From Trichobilharzia regenti (taxonomy: Eukaryota > Platyhelminthes > Trematoda > Strigeidida > Schistosomatidae): a stretch of 64,000 nucleotides of DNA. Positions within the stretch are counted from its first letter, which is position 1, and every line of letters starts with the position of its first letter. The translations under genes were made by a program, and so were the position numbers. The notes beneath the pieces are model-generated. The model made no database searches and was not told the DNA's origin. It saw nothing but the letters and a program-made list of their open reading frames with translations. The stretch is taken from assembly GCA_944472135.2 (NCBI GenBank), contig OX235264.1, positions 118,945,809-119,009,808 on the forward strand, given 5' to 3'. Shown here piece after piece: positions 31,985-43,039 of the stretch.

Positions 31985-33000
31985 GTTTAGTTGTTGGCCG
32001 TGAAAAAGGCTTCTACAGCTGTTTAATAAATACGGTATACTTTTGGTCGTCTAAATCTGTCTGGCTAAAAACTGGTGTTTTTTTAATGGAAACACCGTGG
32101 TAAAATGTGTCGTTATAAAATTAATTCACATTATTCTTATATCGAATTCAGGTTCAATCGTAAACCGATGTCAGTTTGAGAACCACTGGAAACCAGGAAT
32201 TCCTAGGCAGCTTTTTCAATCTGGCTTTGCGACTGTCCAAGAATATGCACTCATGACTTCATTTGAAGTCGAACTGAGAACCGTCAGATTACGAGGCGAG
32301 ACCGTTGACTGTTCAGATAGTGGGAGAGAATTCAATGCTTTACGAATTATAATAAAGGCTGATTCGCGACAAAAGGTGCCATCGCATAACAGTACCATCG
32401 TGAAGTGTCTGCCTGTATGAGCAGTCCTACTGGTTGAGTGGTCAACTGACTCGTCTCATGAACTGAAAATCTTAGGATCGACGCCCGGTAAACTGATGGG
32501 TGATTACTGATGAAGAGGCCCAATCTAGGATGTGACTAGGTTTTATTAGTTCCCTGACCGATGTCACTTCGTGATCCAACCTTAACGACGAAACCAGGGA
32601 GCACTTGATACCTGTTTCATTCCAGTTTGCGGCTGTATTAATTGCGGTTAGCGATATATCTCGAATTCATGCGTCATTGAGTTCTAGCCAAAGTGGTTGT
32701 CAAAGTTCTTTGTTATTCATCGTTTTTGGCTGACCATTTAATCTTTAGAATGTTAAAGTATGATCCGGAAAAAAGGACTCGAATCAAAAGAACACGATGC
32801 TTATAATAACGGAAGATTTAAAGGTTTCCTAGACACAAGGTGTGTTCGTCTGATGCAGGTACATAGGCGCCTTAAAATACTCTGTAATAAGTGCAATGCT
32901 TTTGACGAATTCAATTTTTTATTATTATTTTTATTATGTAATGTCTCAGTTGATATAGTTTGTTTTTTTCTATTCTTTCCTTTTTTTTTCTCTCTCTCTC
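31985..33000. other. Mostly unassigned stretch with an old Smalpha-like remnant
   Basis: 32420-32600 follows the Smalpha order: GGTTGAGTGGTCAACTG, GGATCGACGCCC, then TACTGATGAAGAGGCCCAATCTAGGA and CCCTGACCGATGTCAC; GAAA and GTC are lost. A TTTGAGAACCACTGGAAACCAGG snippet near 32172 may be the tail of another. Otherwise plain intron. Confidence 0.5.
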
Positions 33001-33015
33001 TCTCTCGTTAATTAG

Positions 33016-33084
33016 CAACCGAATAAAGAAGTTGTTTTGAATGAGCTTGCAGAGTTACGATCTATGTGGTTGGGTGGTCAAAAT
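33016..33084 (+). CDS. Exon of GRAF/oligophrenin-like RhoGAP (BAR domain, part 3)
   Basis: 69-nt exon, phase 0 at both ends, coding 23 residues: QPNKEVVLNELAELRSM followed by WLGGQN. The acceptor is TTAATTAG (33008-33015), preceded by a T-rich and (TC)n tract at about 32978-33006; the donor is GTAAGA. It fits the region of the GRAF BAR domain that reads SEVLITPLEKFR...QIGAA (from memory): the same spacing, with hydrophobic positions and the arginine conserved. It fills, residue for residue, the gap between the exons at 316-413 and 61601-61693. As a single exon it would be easy to miss; the phase fit and gapless alignment carry the call. Confidence 0.85.
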
Positions 33085-33425
33085 GTAAGAAAACTGTTTT
33101 AATTTTTTAAAATTTTTTTTACTAACTTTGATATGGTTACTTAATAATTTCAAGTTTTACTTTTCGTTTTTGTTTAAGTACAAATTAGTACTTCAAAGAA
33201 TTTTATTAGTTCTAGGTGTAACGTTAAATGTCATAATCGTGGAAACAAAAACCTTTTTCAGTTCCTATTTATCCTGGTGCCTTCCATTTGTGATCATGTC
33301 TTTTCTTTTCCGACTTTTTATAGGATTAGATAGAATAAACTGGGTAGGATCATTTTTTGAATCTCTTTTTGACTTTCAAAGTGATTGAATTCTGATCAGT
33401 TGTCGTTAGTAATCTTTCCTAGTAG
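33085..33425. other. Start of the 28.5-kb intron, no features
   Basis: T-rich intron. It contains a hydrophobic open stretch (33128-33388) that I regard as chance. Confidence 0.6.
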
Positions 33426-33429
33426 TACA

Positions 33430-33895
33430 TTATTATTGTCTCTTTTAGTTCCTAGAGACACGTGTTCACTGCGTTCGGTTCTGCGCCAACGTTTTCATCT
33501 GGTTCCACGTCTGCCTACATGCTTTCATCTCCTCTTCATATCGTCTCCTCCATGTCACCTTCGCACTGACGACCAACTAATTTGCCAATTCCTGTTCGGA
33601 TTCCACTCGAGTAATGGCTTGGATGGTGATGCATGTCACTAGATGATGGTTTGTTTTCTCAGAGTTTGGCCTCCAATTCACCTCCATTTCTTTCTGCATA
33701 TTTGTTGCACAATTGGTTCCTACTGGATTGATTGGTTCGTTCATTGCCAGAGATCCCTCTATATTTCTGATCTCTTCTGGCCGGCTATCTGATGATCTTG
33801 AATAGTATTGAGCGAAGACAGCTGTTGATGGAAATCTGTAGTTTGTTTGACTTCTGACTACTACCAATTCGTGATGAATTTAGCGCAACCCCAAC
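33430..33895 (-). mobile_element. RTE-B 3' end, minus strand
   Basis: The tail side (TTATTATTGTCTCTTTTAG) is at the left. Then come antisense of the arginine-rich C-terminus (GTTTTCATCTGGTTCC, TCTCCTCTTCATATCG), CCTCCATTTCTTTCTGCATATTTG, and CAGCTGTTGATGGAAATCTG at the right. Confidence 0.82.
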
Positions 33896-34029
33896 CAATG
33901 TCGTCGGTGTGACATCCATCCTCACTTGTGACTGGATGGACCTCACTGGTCACGACTTTTCACTCGAACATTAGAAAACTACGTCCTGTAGCAAGTCAGT
34001 CACTAGCGGGTATCAGAATAATTCCCAAG

Positions 34030-34165
34030 AGTTTCGTTTGTGCACACTCCAGTGGGTGCGTTCTGCGGGTGATTCTCAAACTAGGATGAAACAGCGGCTG
34101 TCCAGTACTCTCTGCTTGTTTTCAGATGGTTCTCTAACTGATATCAATCCGTGGTTAAACTCGTA
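34030..34165 (+). repeat. Smalpha-like fragment
   Basis: GTGGGTGCGTTCTGCGGGTGATTC, then AAACTAGGATGAAACAGC, GCTGTCCAGTACTC and GTTCTCTAACTGATATCA: hammerhead part and tail only, with a disordered core. The promoter region is missing. Confidence 0.7.
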
Positions 34166-34169
34166 TAAA

Positions 34170-34465
34170 CTCTTTTTATATATTTCGGAAGCCTTTTGTG
34201 TCTGTACTTCACTGACTCTGGTTGTTTGGCTTAGACGCTCGACTGTCTCATTTCATCTACTTTCACCCTGGAAATACAGCGGTGATATGATTATCTCTCA
34301 CACATAGAATAACTCTATGGCTAATAGTAATGGTGCACTGAATGAGTAGTCGAGAAAATTGGTTATTATTGCCACTGTTTTCACACAGTTTTTGTTGTTT
34401 ATTCTTATATTAGAAATCTAATCTACAACTTTCGTGTTTATACTTGTTGATGTTCTAGTCTACAA

Positions 34466-34499
<34 letters not shown>

Positions 34500-35145
34500 A
34501 AAATATACAAAATAAAGACGACTCAACTTGACTATCTACACCAAAAGGTTAATTCTAGGCTTTACAGCTAGATTCCATATTAGTTTGTTTATTAGATTTA
34601 TCACACAGCGAAACAGTATTACTAACTGGGTGACGGTTCGAACACAATTTATTTATTGTTCATAATCATATCAATTAGGATCGCACATAACTTCGAAACT
34701 GGAGTTTTATAGTTTTCTTTGCTCTCTCCTATTTGTCTTCTTTGAGGTAGTAAAAGTTTCCAGATATTCAGGTGGATAGGTGTTGAAACATTCCTATTAC
34801 ACGTATTCTCTCTCTCTCTCACTTAATTCGATAAACAAAGCTTCTGTTATCAATCTCTGCTTCCCTCCACCCTGTTACATTAGATTTTAAAACTGTCATC
34901 TTATCGCATCCTAGTGTAGGGTTGTGTTGTGTGTAATTGCATGTAGTGAGTGCTATAGCTGCTGAACTATTCTCCAGATTTCTTATCTTATTTGGGTCAA
35001 CTAATCGAGATTTTGCTAGGTTTTTTGGGCTGCTCCGCCAGTCAGACTGACCCTGTTCTACTATTTTGACCTATGTATTTGACCTAACATTCATTCCAGC
35101 GGGGTATTATATGAACTTAATTTGTTTTGTTTAATTGGCTTCACA
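34170..35145. other. Unassigned stretch with (CA)n
   Basis: A (CA)n run lies at about 34466-34497 and a short (TC)n near 34808. No gene or recognised repeat. Confidence 0.6.
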
Positions 35146-35149
35146 GGAT

Positions 35150-35920
35150 TGATACTTTAGCCCACCAAGCTTATTTCTAATTGAGTTTGTGGTTGGTTTG
35201 AATGCCAGCCACTTTCATTCCTGCCTTGTTAAGAATTTTGCGTGAGGTTTCTGAGGTTCGTTCCTTGTATGGAATTACTATTGATGATTTAGCTTCCTTA
35301 TTGTTGGTATTATCTTGAGCATGTTTGACATGTATGTCGTTATTAATATTATCATTATTATTATTGTTATTATCAATATCACTACTATTATTACTGATTT
35401 TATTTATATTTTTACACTTCCCTACATACTTTCTGACTAATTTATCAGTGTAATTATTAAGTTTCAAGGCTTCTCTTATATGGCTCAGTTCCTGTCTTTG
35501 ATTTTCCTTGGTATGACTTGGTTTTCCTGATCTATTATTTAATTATTTCACCAATCCTATTTTTACTGACATAGGATGGGACGATCGAAAGTCCAAATAT
35601 CTGTTTGAATGTGTGGATTTCCTGTAAACACTGGTGTTTAACTCCCCATCTTATTTCTTTTTTACTCTGCAATCTAACATTGGAAGCTCTCCAGCTTCCT
35701 GGCTTTCCAATTCATCCTAAATAAATTGAATTGCCTCCACCTTTGAGTTAATGTGTTCGAAAAATCTAATTATATCCCCTGTTCTAAGTACAGTGAATGT
35801 GTCATCTAAATACCTCCACCATACGTTTGGAGTGGGGGTGAACTGTTCAGTTGATATGTTTTTCCACCTATCCGTGAATATATCTGCCACAAAGGGGAAT
35901 AATACTGTTTAACTGTGTAA
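35150..35920 (-). mobile_element. PLE-2 Penelope-like element fragment
   Basis: On the minus strand 35830-35790 reads WRYLDDTFTVLR (catalytic YLDD). It is followed by VEAIQF, then STHSNRYLDF near 35610 (compare the TxxxRYL motif after the RT in PLEs), an Asn-rich insert at about 35330-35400 and SSIVIPYKERTSETSRKILN near 35270-35215. That last block resembles the conserved linker before the endonuclease in PLEs. Several stops. Distinct from the YMDD lineage at 21271-22368. Confidence 0.8.
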
Positions 35921-36099
35921 TACATATAATAGTACGAACTCTTATGGAGTTACTTACAACCGCAGTGCCCAAGTATTACATATATATGAATATGTCTCTT
36001 CTTTCCGTGATTTGAGTTGAACTCAGTACATCGTTACCCAGCTAGATGATCATAAGTTTTCAGAACGTTGGCTGACTAACTACCTGAGTTATAACATGC

Positions 36100-36670
36100 A
36101 CATCTGTGCCATTGAGAACAGCTGTGACGCATATAACGGATAGTCTCTAGCGCTTCGTGCTTAGCATACGGAAAGCTTCAAAGCAGGTAGTTTATGCCTC
36201 CCTCTCCCACTTGATTCAAACCAATTGTCAAAGTCGTTATGCTTTATGTGATATCAGGTTTTGGTTTGACTCTATGCATAACTCTTTCCTGAACCAATTA
36301 GATATCAGTTAAAATTGCTTGTCAAGGAGGACATTGGCTTGCCATACAAATTGGTAGCCATCTCAACCGATACAGTTTTAAAACCCCATCGATTGACCTC
36401 CGCCCTCCTTACCTAGAACTCTTCTTTTGACTTCAGCATTATTCACCATATTATACCGTTTAGAATGGGTGATAGATCGGAGGCATCTGTTGTCAAAGAC
36501 GTCTAGCATCTTTAAGTCTTCCGCTTTGAAAGGCAGTTTCTCACTCACGGCCGTAAAGTAGGACATAGAAGACTGCTGCGCACCGCACAATTCCTTTAAT
36601 TAATAGCCGGGTATCACGTCTACACCAGCGGTGATGTACGTTGGAGATCTCTGCACAAGCCTTTCTTATT
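36100..36670 (-). mobile_element. RTE-A, old minus-strand copy
   Basis: Protein remnant KAEDLKMLDVFDNRCLRSITH at 36378-36590 plus downstream blocks (antisense CAGCTGTGACGC..., AAGCTTTCCGTATGC) diverged from the young copies. Old insertion. Confidence 0.75.
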
Positions 36671-36679
36671 CGTATGCTA

Positions 36680-37345
36680 TTATTATTATTATTGTTCCCT
36701 TGCATTCCGAGCGGAATATAGTCCTTCTACAGCACTTCTCCATTTTGTCCTATTCATGGTGTCTTCTTTAGCTGGGGGCAGAATTCCCTATAGTCTCCTA
36801 TCTCTTCCATGTCACCCTTAGACCAATGCTCAACTCATCGTTTGCCATTTGGCTTCCACTTGAGTGATGGCCTGATGCTTGACATCACCGAATGGTCTCC
36901 CCAGTAGCGTATACCCGATCCATCTCCATTTTATTTTACATATATTTTTGAGTAATGGGTCCTTGGTTATTTCGTTGCCAGAGTTTCTTGTCACTAAATC
37001 TTTCTGACTAATTCATCTTCAATATGGAGCCATCGAAGGCGGAAGCTGTCGATAAAAGTCTGCAGTGGCCTGTTGATAGTGCTTTTTATTAACGTGTTTG
37101 CCAAGTTTATGAACCATATAGAAGAAAAACTGACTAACTTCACATTTGTGTTGAAGAGAATCTGAATTTTGCTCTTTATTTTGAGGTGGATTGAAGAATA
37201 TTTCGAAACTGATATCCGAATGATGAATGTATGTGTTACCTTTCCGATTCTTATCTTTTTATGCATTCTCATCTCTTTCGACTGCCTGCGGTTGAAACGA
37301 TGCTTCCTAGCCAGATAAGTGAAGGAAATAACCTCTTTCATTATA
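36680..37345 (-). mobile_element. RTE-B, minus strand
   Basis: The tail (TATTATTATTATTATTGTTCCC) is at the left, next to the RTE-A remnant. It continues to the EVISFTYLARKHRFNRRQ-like coding remnant at about 37330-37270, the normal EVTSFTYLGSIVS region of RTE-B. Confidence 0.8.
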
Positions 37346-37830
37346 GATAAGATTTTATTTTGATAAACTGTCACACAGTGTTTGTTCTGCAGTAATATTT
37401 ACTCATGACAACGTTTCGAGTACAAATTATTACCACTCATAATCATGCCAAGTCACTCACTCGCATAACTCTCCTGCTTCATTTATATACATGAGTGAAA
37501 CTGACGATTAGACATTTGAATAAAAATAAATATGTGATAATGTACATTCAGAAACAATAATAATATGAGTGTTATCAATCAAATACAATAATCAGATGGG
37601 AAATAAGACGAGTGTTTTTATAGTCAAAATAAATAAGTAACTTGTTAGGATGTTGTGATGTTCGTGAATTGAATTGAAATAGAATTTTAAGATTATTTAT
37701 TATCCTCCTCTGATTTGACTGACTGACTGGTGGTAATAATATCTTCCATGCATATCTCTGGTAATTGCATTGAGTCATTTTTGTTGCATGTGTTGAGTGT
37801 AGATTCGATGAACCAGAATTCAATAATCAG
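37340..37830 (+). repeat. Left arm of a 0.5-kb inverted repeat
   Basis: Complement of 37975-38700, with the same order of blocks: CGTTTCGAG, TTATATACATGA, GAGTGTTATCAATCAAATAC, AAATAAGACGAGTGTTTTTA, ATTATTTATTATCCTCCTCTG and ATATCTCTGGTAATTGCATTG. The spacer is about 145 bp. Confidence 0.9.
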
Positions 37831-37974
37831 TCTCTCTCTCTCCACCTGTGTATATTACTTCTTAGAATCTTAACCCCTTCCCACCCTATTGTGTGGTTAG
37901 GCGTTGTTAATTCATGGAGTGTAGTATAGTACTGAGCATTTTTCTAAATTATCTTCTCGGGGTCAATCATTCCT

Positions 37975-38700
37975 ACCTTAGCCAAATTCTTATTCCACAC
38001 CCAACACATACAACAGAAATGACTCAATGCAAATACCAGAGATATTTTTTTTTGTTTCCTTCACGTTTCCCAGTGGAACATAAGGCTTCAAGCTAGTGGT
38101 CTGAAGTTCCTGTAGAGGTGTTTATTTTGACAGGACGGGTTTGCTAGCCACATGCTCAACCTTTCCTCTTTATCAGCATTATTTCTGACTCAGCGAGATA
38201 AAGGAATGCGTCTGCGGCCGAGAATCGAACCCTGGACCATGTGCATAGTCGGCGAGCATCCTAACCGCTATCCCACCGACGCACACCAGAGATATGCATG
38301 AAAGATATCATTACCACATCAGTCAGTTAAATCAGAGGAGGATAATAAATAATCTTAAATTGTATTCTATTTCAATTCAATTCACATACATCATAACATT
38401 CTAACAAGTTACTTATTTATTTTGACTATAAAAACACTCGTCTTATTTCCCATCTGATTATTGTATTTGATCAATAACACTCATAGTATTATTATTATTA
38501 TTTCTGAGTGTACAGTACCTTATATTTATTCTCATTCAAATGTCTCATCATCAGTTTTCATTCATGTATATAAATGAAGCGAGAGTGTTGTGTGAGTGAG
38601 TGACTTGACATGATAATGAGTGTCAATAGTTTGTGCTCGAAACGTGGTCATCACTTAATATTCCTGTATAAGAACTCTGTGAAACTTATCAGAATAAAAT
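37975..38700 (-). repeat. Right arm of the inverted repeat, split by SINE-2
   Basis: Reverse of the left arm with a 239-bp SINE-2 inserted at ACCAGAGATAT. Apart from it the arms differ only by scattered changes. Confidence 0.9.
38046..38284 (-). mobile_element. SINE-2 with perfect 11-bp target-site duplication
   Basis: ACCAGAGATAT stands at 38035-38045 and 38285-38295. The uninterrupted site is in the other arm of the inverted repeat (ATATCTCTGGTAATT near 37763). The tail (T run on this strand) is at the left, the tRNA-like head with B box (GATTCGAACC read as AATCGAACCC here) at the right. This defines SINE-2 as a real mobile unit of about 239 bp. Confidence 0.95.
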
Positions 38701-38759
38701 CTTATCCATATTGGAGTGTTATACTCTACCAGCATAGTGCCCAAGTTTTATACTTATAT

Positions 38760-38935
38760 CAAGTAACCTCTTTCAAATCTCTGCTGTTGATGGTGATTGG
38801 TGCTGGTTGTTGTTATTGCTGTTGGTTAGTTGGTTGGTTGGTTGGTTGTCTTAATCATCTCTACAGTCTTCTCTATGTTCACTTGGAGTTCTTTCTTCAC
38901 TGGCTATTTCTTCTGCGAGGTTATTTTTCAGTGGA
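38760..38935 (-). mobile_element. RTE-B fragment
   Basis: Antisense of the region reading SITINGRDLKEVTSF in the copy near 44585-44640, with a (GTTG)n run at about 38822-38848 corresponding to the CAACAA repeat there. Confidence 0.75.
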
Positions 38936-38949
38936 CATTAAAACAGGTA

Positions 38950-39215
38950 ATATCATATCGGTTAGAGAACCATTGGGAAACCTTCAGGGAGTAGTGGATA
39001 GATCTTTTGTTAGCCTAGTTTGGGACTCTTCAACCGCACGCACCACCGGAATTCGAACCCAGGACTTTCTGGTCTACGAGATCGCCTTGTAAGCAGTTGG
39101 TTTTCTAATGGTTCTCCAACCCAACATCAGCTTATGAAGAAATTCTCCCAACCAATCAAACAAAAATCCCCTTTAATACCAATCCCTGAAGATAATACAA
39201 TAATTAAGAAATACA
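38950..39215. repeat. Chimeric Smalpha-like unit
   Basis: 38950-39085 is minus-oriented (CCATTGGGAAACC ... CCTAGTTTGGGACTCTTC ... ATTCGAACCC ... CTACGAG). 39095-39215 is plus-oriented (GGTTTTCTAATGGTTCTCC ... CAATCAAACAAAAATCCC). Two halves of opposite polarity abut. Confidence 0.75.
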
Positions 39216-39219
39216 TAGA

Positions 39220-40685
39220 AAAGAAGTTTTAAAAATTGGCAACACTATAGAGTGTTTTTTTGGTGGTAGAATATCCACTACACACAATAAATTATTTCTG
39301 TTGAATTGCTTATAACAAGAAAGAATATACAAAATTATCTGTCAAAGAAAGAAACCTTTTCACAGTTTCATTTTGTTTTGGTTTTTATCCTTTTTCACTA
39401 AGAATTCCACTTTCTGGAAGGATGGGATCGCAGTGTTTGTGTTCATAAACAACTTTATATACATATCATCAGCGGCTTGATGGTGTTTGTGGTTGCTGTT
39501 GTTTTTGATGATGATATTGTTGTTGTTGTTGGTGGTGGTGGTGGTGTAGTATGGAAATGTCAGTAGGAGGAAGCCAGGAAAACTATATTTTTGTTTGTCT
39601 TCTTCTAATCGATAAATAAATAAATAAATGTTTACTGTTCGACATAGGTAATCCACTTTTAACATAATACATATATATGTTGATAACCTTTAAGTTTATT
39701 TTCGAAAGTGTTGAAATGTTATTTGTTTGGGTTTTTTTTTGAATAAGGTTCTAATTCTTTTATATTATTGCTACAATATTATTCCCTTGTGTTCCCAGGG
39801 GGAACATATAGTGTCTTAGCAATTTCTAAAAGAATTTTTTCGTCTAACTTTTTATATTAAGAAGACGTTAAGGCATTCAGGCTTAACTTAACCAACGCCT
39901 CCTCTTACAGTTTGTCAACTCGTGCATGCATCTTACCTGTTCTTCTTTACTGTTCACCCTTGCTTATTCTTTCTTGGATTACTTAAAAAGGACTATGTCA
40001 TACTTCGTAGAACTCTGAAAGTTGACTGTCAGTAAGGGGAGTAGAGGGCCATATTGTTGACATTGTCATTGATAGGCACTTGATTTCATGCAACCAATTT
40101 GCTAAAGGAATCTTGTCAGACTATGAGCATCTCCTAGTTAACTCGCAGCTCCAAACTTGTGTGACTTTATGCACGTACTTTATGTGATGAAAATAGTGTC
40201 AGGAATGAACTAACTAACTGAAATTCTTTGCCCTACTAAATAGACCATTTCCTCCACCCTTACAACACTAACCTTTATTGTTATTGTACTTCTTATATTT
40301 ATGATCCTCTCAACAGTCTTCTGAGTGTTTTTTTTCTCACTTGTGATCTCCATCTGTATCTTCGAAATGTTTGTCTTTGACTTATCGTTTGGTTCGTTGT
40401 CAGAGTTCCCACACGTGACTGTGAAAATCACCTCTTCAGCATGTAGTCCGGGCGAATATTGATGGATTGGTCTGCATTTACCTGTTCGAAATGCTTTTCT
40501 TGAGCGATTGATTGGCCAAATTTCTGATTCCTATTGAAGAATTGACTGAGTTAACATTGGAGTTGAAAGTGCTAATTTTGTTGTTAATTCTGAGTACAAT
40601 AAACACATTTCAGATTTAATAATTCCCATTGTAGCATTAGGGGGAACACAATATTCAACGGTGGTAGAGACTCTCGCCAACAACG
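39220..40685. other. Unassigned stretch
   Basis: Contains a GTTGTTGTTGGTGGTGGTGG run (39510-39545) and a short (AAAT)n near 39610. One LINE-like TGTTCCCAGGGGGAACATA motif sits near 39790. No convincing gene. Confidence 0.5.
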
Positions 40686-40689
40686 AATT

Positions 40690-41305
40690 CACTATCAGGC
40701 AGAAGACCATTAGTTCATCGAAAAGTCTCTTTTCGGTGGCGAATTCATTTTCGCAGCTATGCAATCGCCAATGTATGTGGTTGTTTTCTACGTGTGTGTA
40801 CATTAAATTTGATAAACGAAAATACAATTAGTAAGTTTAGGGTGTAATTACTCAATAAAACAAGCGTTCAGAGGAATTGGATGTTGATATAAGAGGGTAT
40901 TAATAAAAGTGATGAGTTATCACAAGAGATTGTTAAAGAAGAGTTACGTAACAACGTGAACAGTTTGATGAAAGAGTTGTGCTCAGGGAGTACATGGACA
41001 CAAAATAACATACGGAATTACGCAGGGGTTTTAATTAGTTAGAAAAATAAGCATACAAGCAAAAGAAAGTTAAGTCAAATCAACAGAGTTGTTACCATGA
41101 GGGTAGAAGTGGTTGAATAATTTTTTTCTGTATGCATAGTCCGGGTTTTCCCAACTGCATGACTAGGGCTTCTGTAATGCAAACAAGACGAAAGGTTGGT
41201 TGTTCTTCACTTTGTAGAGTACTTTTAAGCATGAGGCGTTTGTTGAGATGAAATGATCAGTAGTGATAAGATGTTCAATTATTCAACGCCTTATCCGACC
41301 ACTTC
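40690..41305 (-). mobile_element. PLE-1 3' end, minus strand, facing another PLE end
   Basis: Antisense of the PLE-1 C-terminus (about 41115-41290; compare 2630-2815), the UTR (40876-41115; compare 2381-2625) and the 3' block at 40715-40800 (AGTCTCTTTTCGGTGGCG). No insertion interrupts this UTR, so it shows the target of the Smalpha insertion in the copy at 1861-3645. Confidence 0.85.
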
Positions 41306-41680
41306 TACTATCATAGTAACAACTCTGTTGATTTCATTTAACTTTTGCTTGTTTGCTTATTTTTCTAACTAATTAAAACCCCTGCGTAATTCCGTAATGT
41401 TATTTTGTCTCCATGTACACCCTGAGCACAACTCTTTCATCAAACTATTCACGTTGTTACGTAACTCTTCTTTAACAATCTCTTGTGATAACTCATCCCT
41501 TTTGTTAATACCCTCTTATCTCAACATCCAATTCATCTAAACTTACTAGCTGTTTTTTCGTTTGCCAACTTTAATCTATACACACGTACAAAACAACCAC
41601 ATACATTTGCGATTGTACTGCTGTGATTACCGAATTCGTCGCCGAAAAGAAACCTTTCGCTGAACTACTCGTTTTTTGTC
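41305..41680 (+). mobile_element. PLE-1 3' UTR, plus strand (inverted partner)
   Basis: Complement of 40715-41115 at high identity. The junction at about 41300 joins PLE coding sequence directly to inverted PLE UTR. Confidence 0.85.
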
Positions 41681-42235
41681 TATTAATTTTCGAATGGGGA
41701 TTTTTCATGAATTTATTATCAAGGTGTACAATCGTATATACACATATGGCTTTTAAGAAATTATATCCAGTGAGGGAATTAGGTCAAAGGTGTGAAAACA
41801 TGAAATAGTAATAATGATAGTAGTAGTAGTAGTATGAAATGCAATTAAAATATTTATGATTATGTAATCATAGTTAAATGTCAAGCAACAAAATAATCAA
41901 TGTCATATATAGAATAATACATAAGATGGATGGATGTATAGATGATGTTGTTGTTGGAAGGGGGTGCATAATTATAGGATTAGTAGGCGAATATAAAATG
42001 TTACATAACATAGTATGAAATTTGATTAGATAGAATTCAACATTATAAAATTAAAAAATTAAAAATTTTGTATTTAGAATGACAAGTGGGACAAGTGGAA
42101 ATAATTCAGAGTGAGAATAGTAATAATAATTGTAATCTTTGTAATGAGGGAAAGGTACATAGAACAACTAAATAAACAAAATAAATAAATGTCTATCCGT
42201 CTACGACCAAGGCAGAGGTTGGTACCAGTTTAGAC
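41681..42235. other. Unassigned AT-rich stretch
   Basis: Contains a TAGTAGTAGTAGTAG run near 41818 and no gene. It may be the UTR of the PLE piece that follows. Confidence 0.45.
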
Positions 42236-42239
42236 TGGT

Positions 42240-42530
42240 TATCTTTCATGTTTCTGTCAATAAGTCACTTCAAATCATGCAAAGGACAGGCAAAAACAAT
42301 CCGTAGCTCAATTTTCTCACATATAATTGTTAGTGGTCATGTAGTGGAGAAAACGAGAGCTTTCAAAGAGATTCATAGTATCCCACCGAATCTTTCCAAT
42401 AGACTTCGTATTCGTCTATTGCACGTACACAGCTCAGGCAGGAGATAGGCATTCGAACTATTAAACCTAAACTATGCATTCAAAAGAAGTTCATACAGCT
42501 ATTATCCCTCCCTTGATGGCCTATTAAGAC
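42240..42530 (+). mobile_element. PLE C-terminal fragment
   Basis: Reads GQAKTIRSSIFSHIIVSGH, then RAFKEIHSIPPNLSNRLRIR and, after a shift, an LCIQKKF-like ending (CATTCAAAAGAAGTTCATAC). This is the same end as the frame at 21271-22368 (TITSSILEHLVNSGH ... LCIQKKFVQSL). Confidence 0.85.
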
Positions 42531-42929
42531 ACAACCAACTAATGACTTCTACATCATCCCTTACTTATATTTTTAACGGCTGTCTTGTCATCCTTTAATT
42601 TTATCACATCATTAAGAGCGTGTTTCACCTACTTCCCTTACAATTACTGAATCGGTTGATTTGTTTTTCTCAGCCTTTATCGACTACTACGTCTACCTGA
42701 ACAATTCTTTGTTTAATCACGCTGTTTTTCATTGTTCGTGTTATCACAGATTGCTTCACTTTTTCATCCTTATTATTGATAAAACCATTATTATTATTAA
42801 TATTATGACTAATTGCACAATTTATGTGCACAATCTTACTATCTTATTGACAAAACACCGTGATTTTTAAAGTTATGTAGGTGTATTAGATCTAATTGAA
42901 AACACAATACTGTTCGCTTAAATGTGTAG

Positions 42930-43035
42930 TTCACCAAAATTTCACAAATCCTATTTTTACCCACATGGAGTGGAATGAACCGAAATTCAAATATCCGTTT
43001 GAATGTGTGGATTTTCCAGTGATGCTGTCTCACAC
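42930..43035 (-). mobile_element. PLE-2 fragment
   Basis: Antisense HWKIHTFKRIFEFRFIPLH with the following VGKNRICEIL matches the segment after the YLDD box in the copy at 35150-35920. Confidence 0.65.
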
Positions 43036-43039
43036 CTTA

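Noticed and set aside
33128..33388. Hydrophobic open frame, 86 codons, looking like membrane segments
   Set aside because: T-rich intron gives Phe/Leu/Ile runs by chance; no conserved motif and it begins just after a splice donor.
38820..38850. GTTG repeats as telomere-like sequence
   Set aside because: Antisense of a CAAC/CAACAA stretch inside RTE-B; not the TTAGGG unit.
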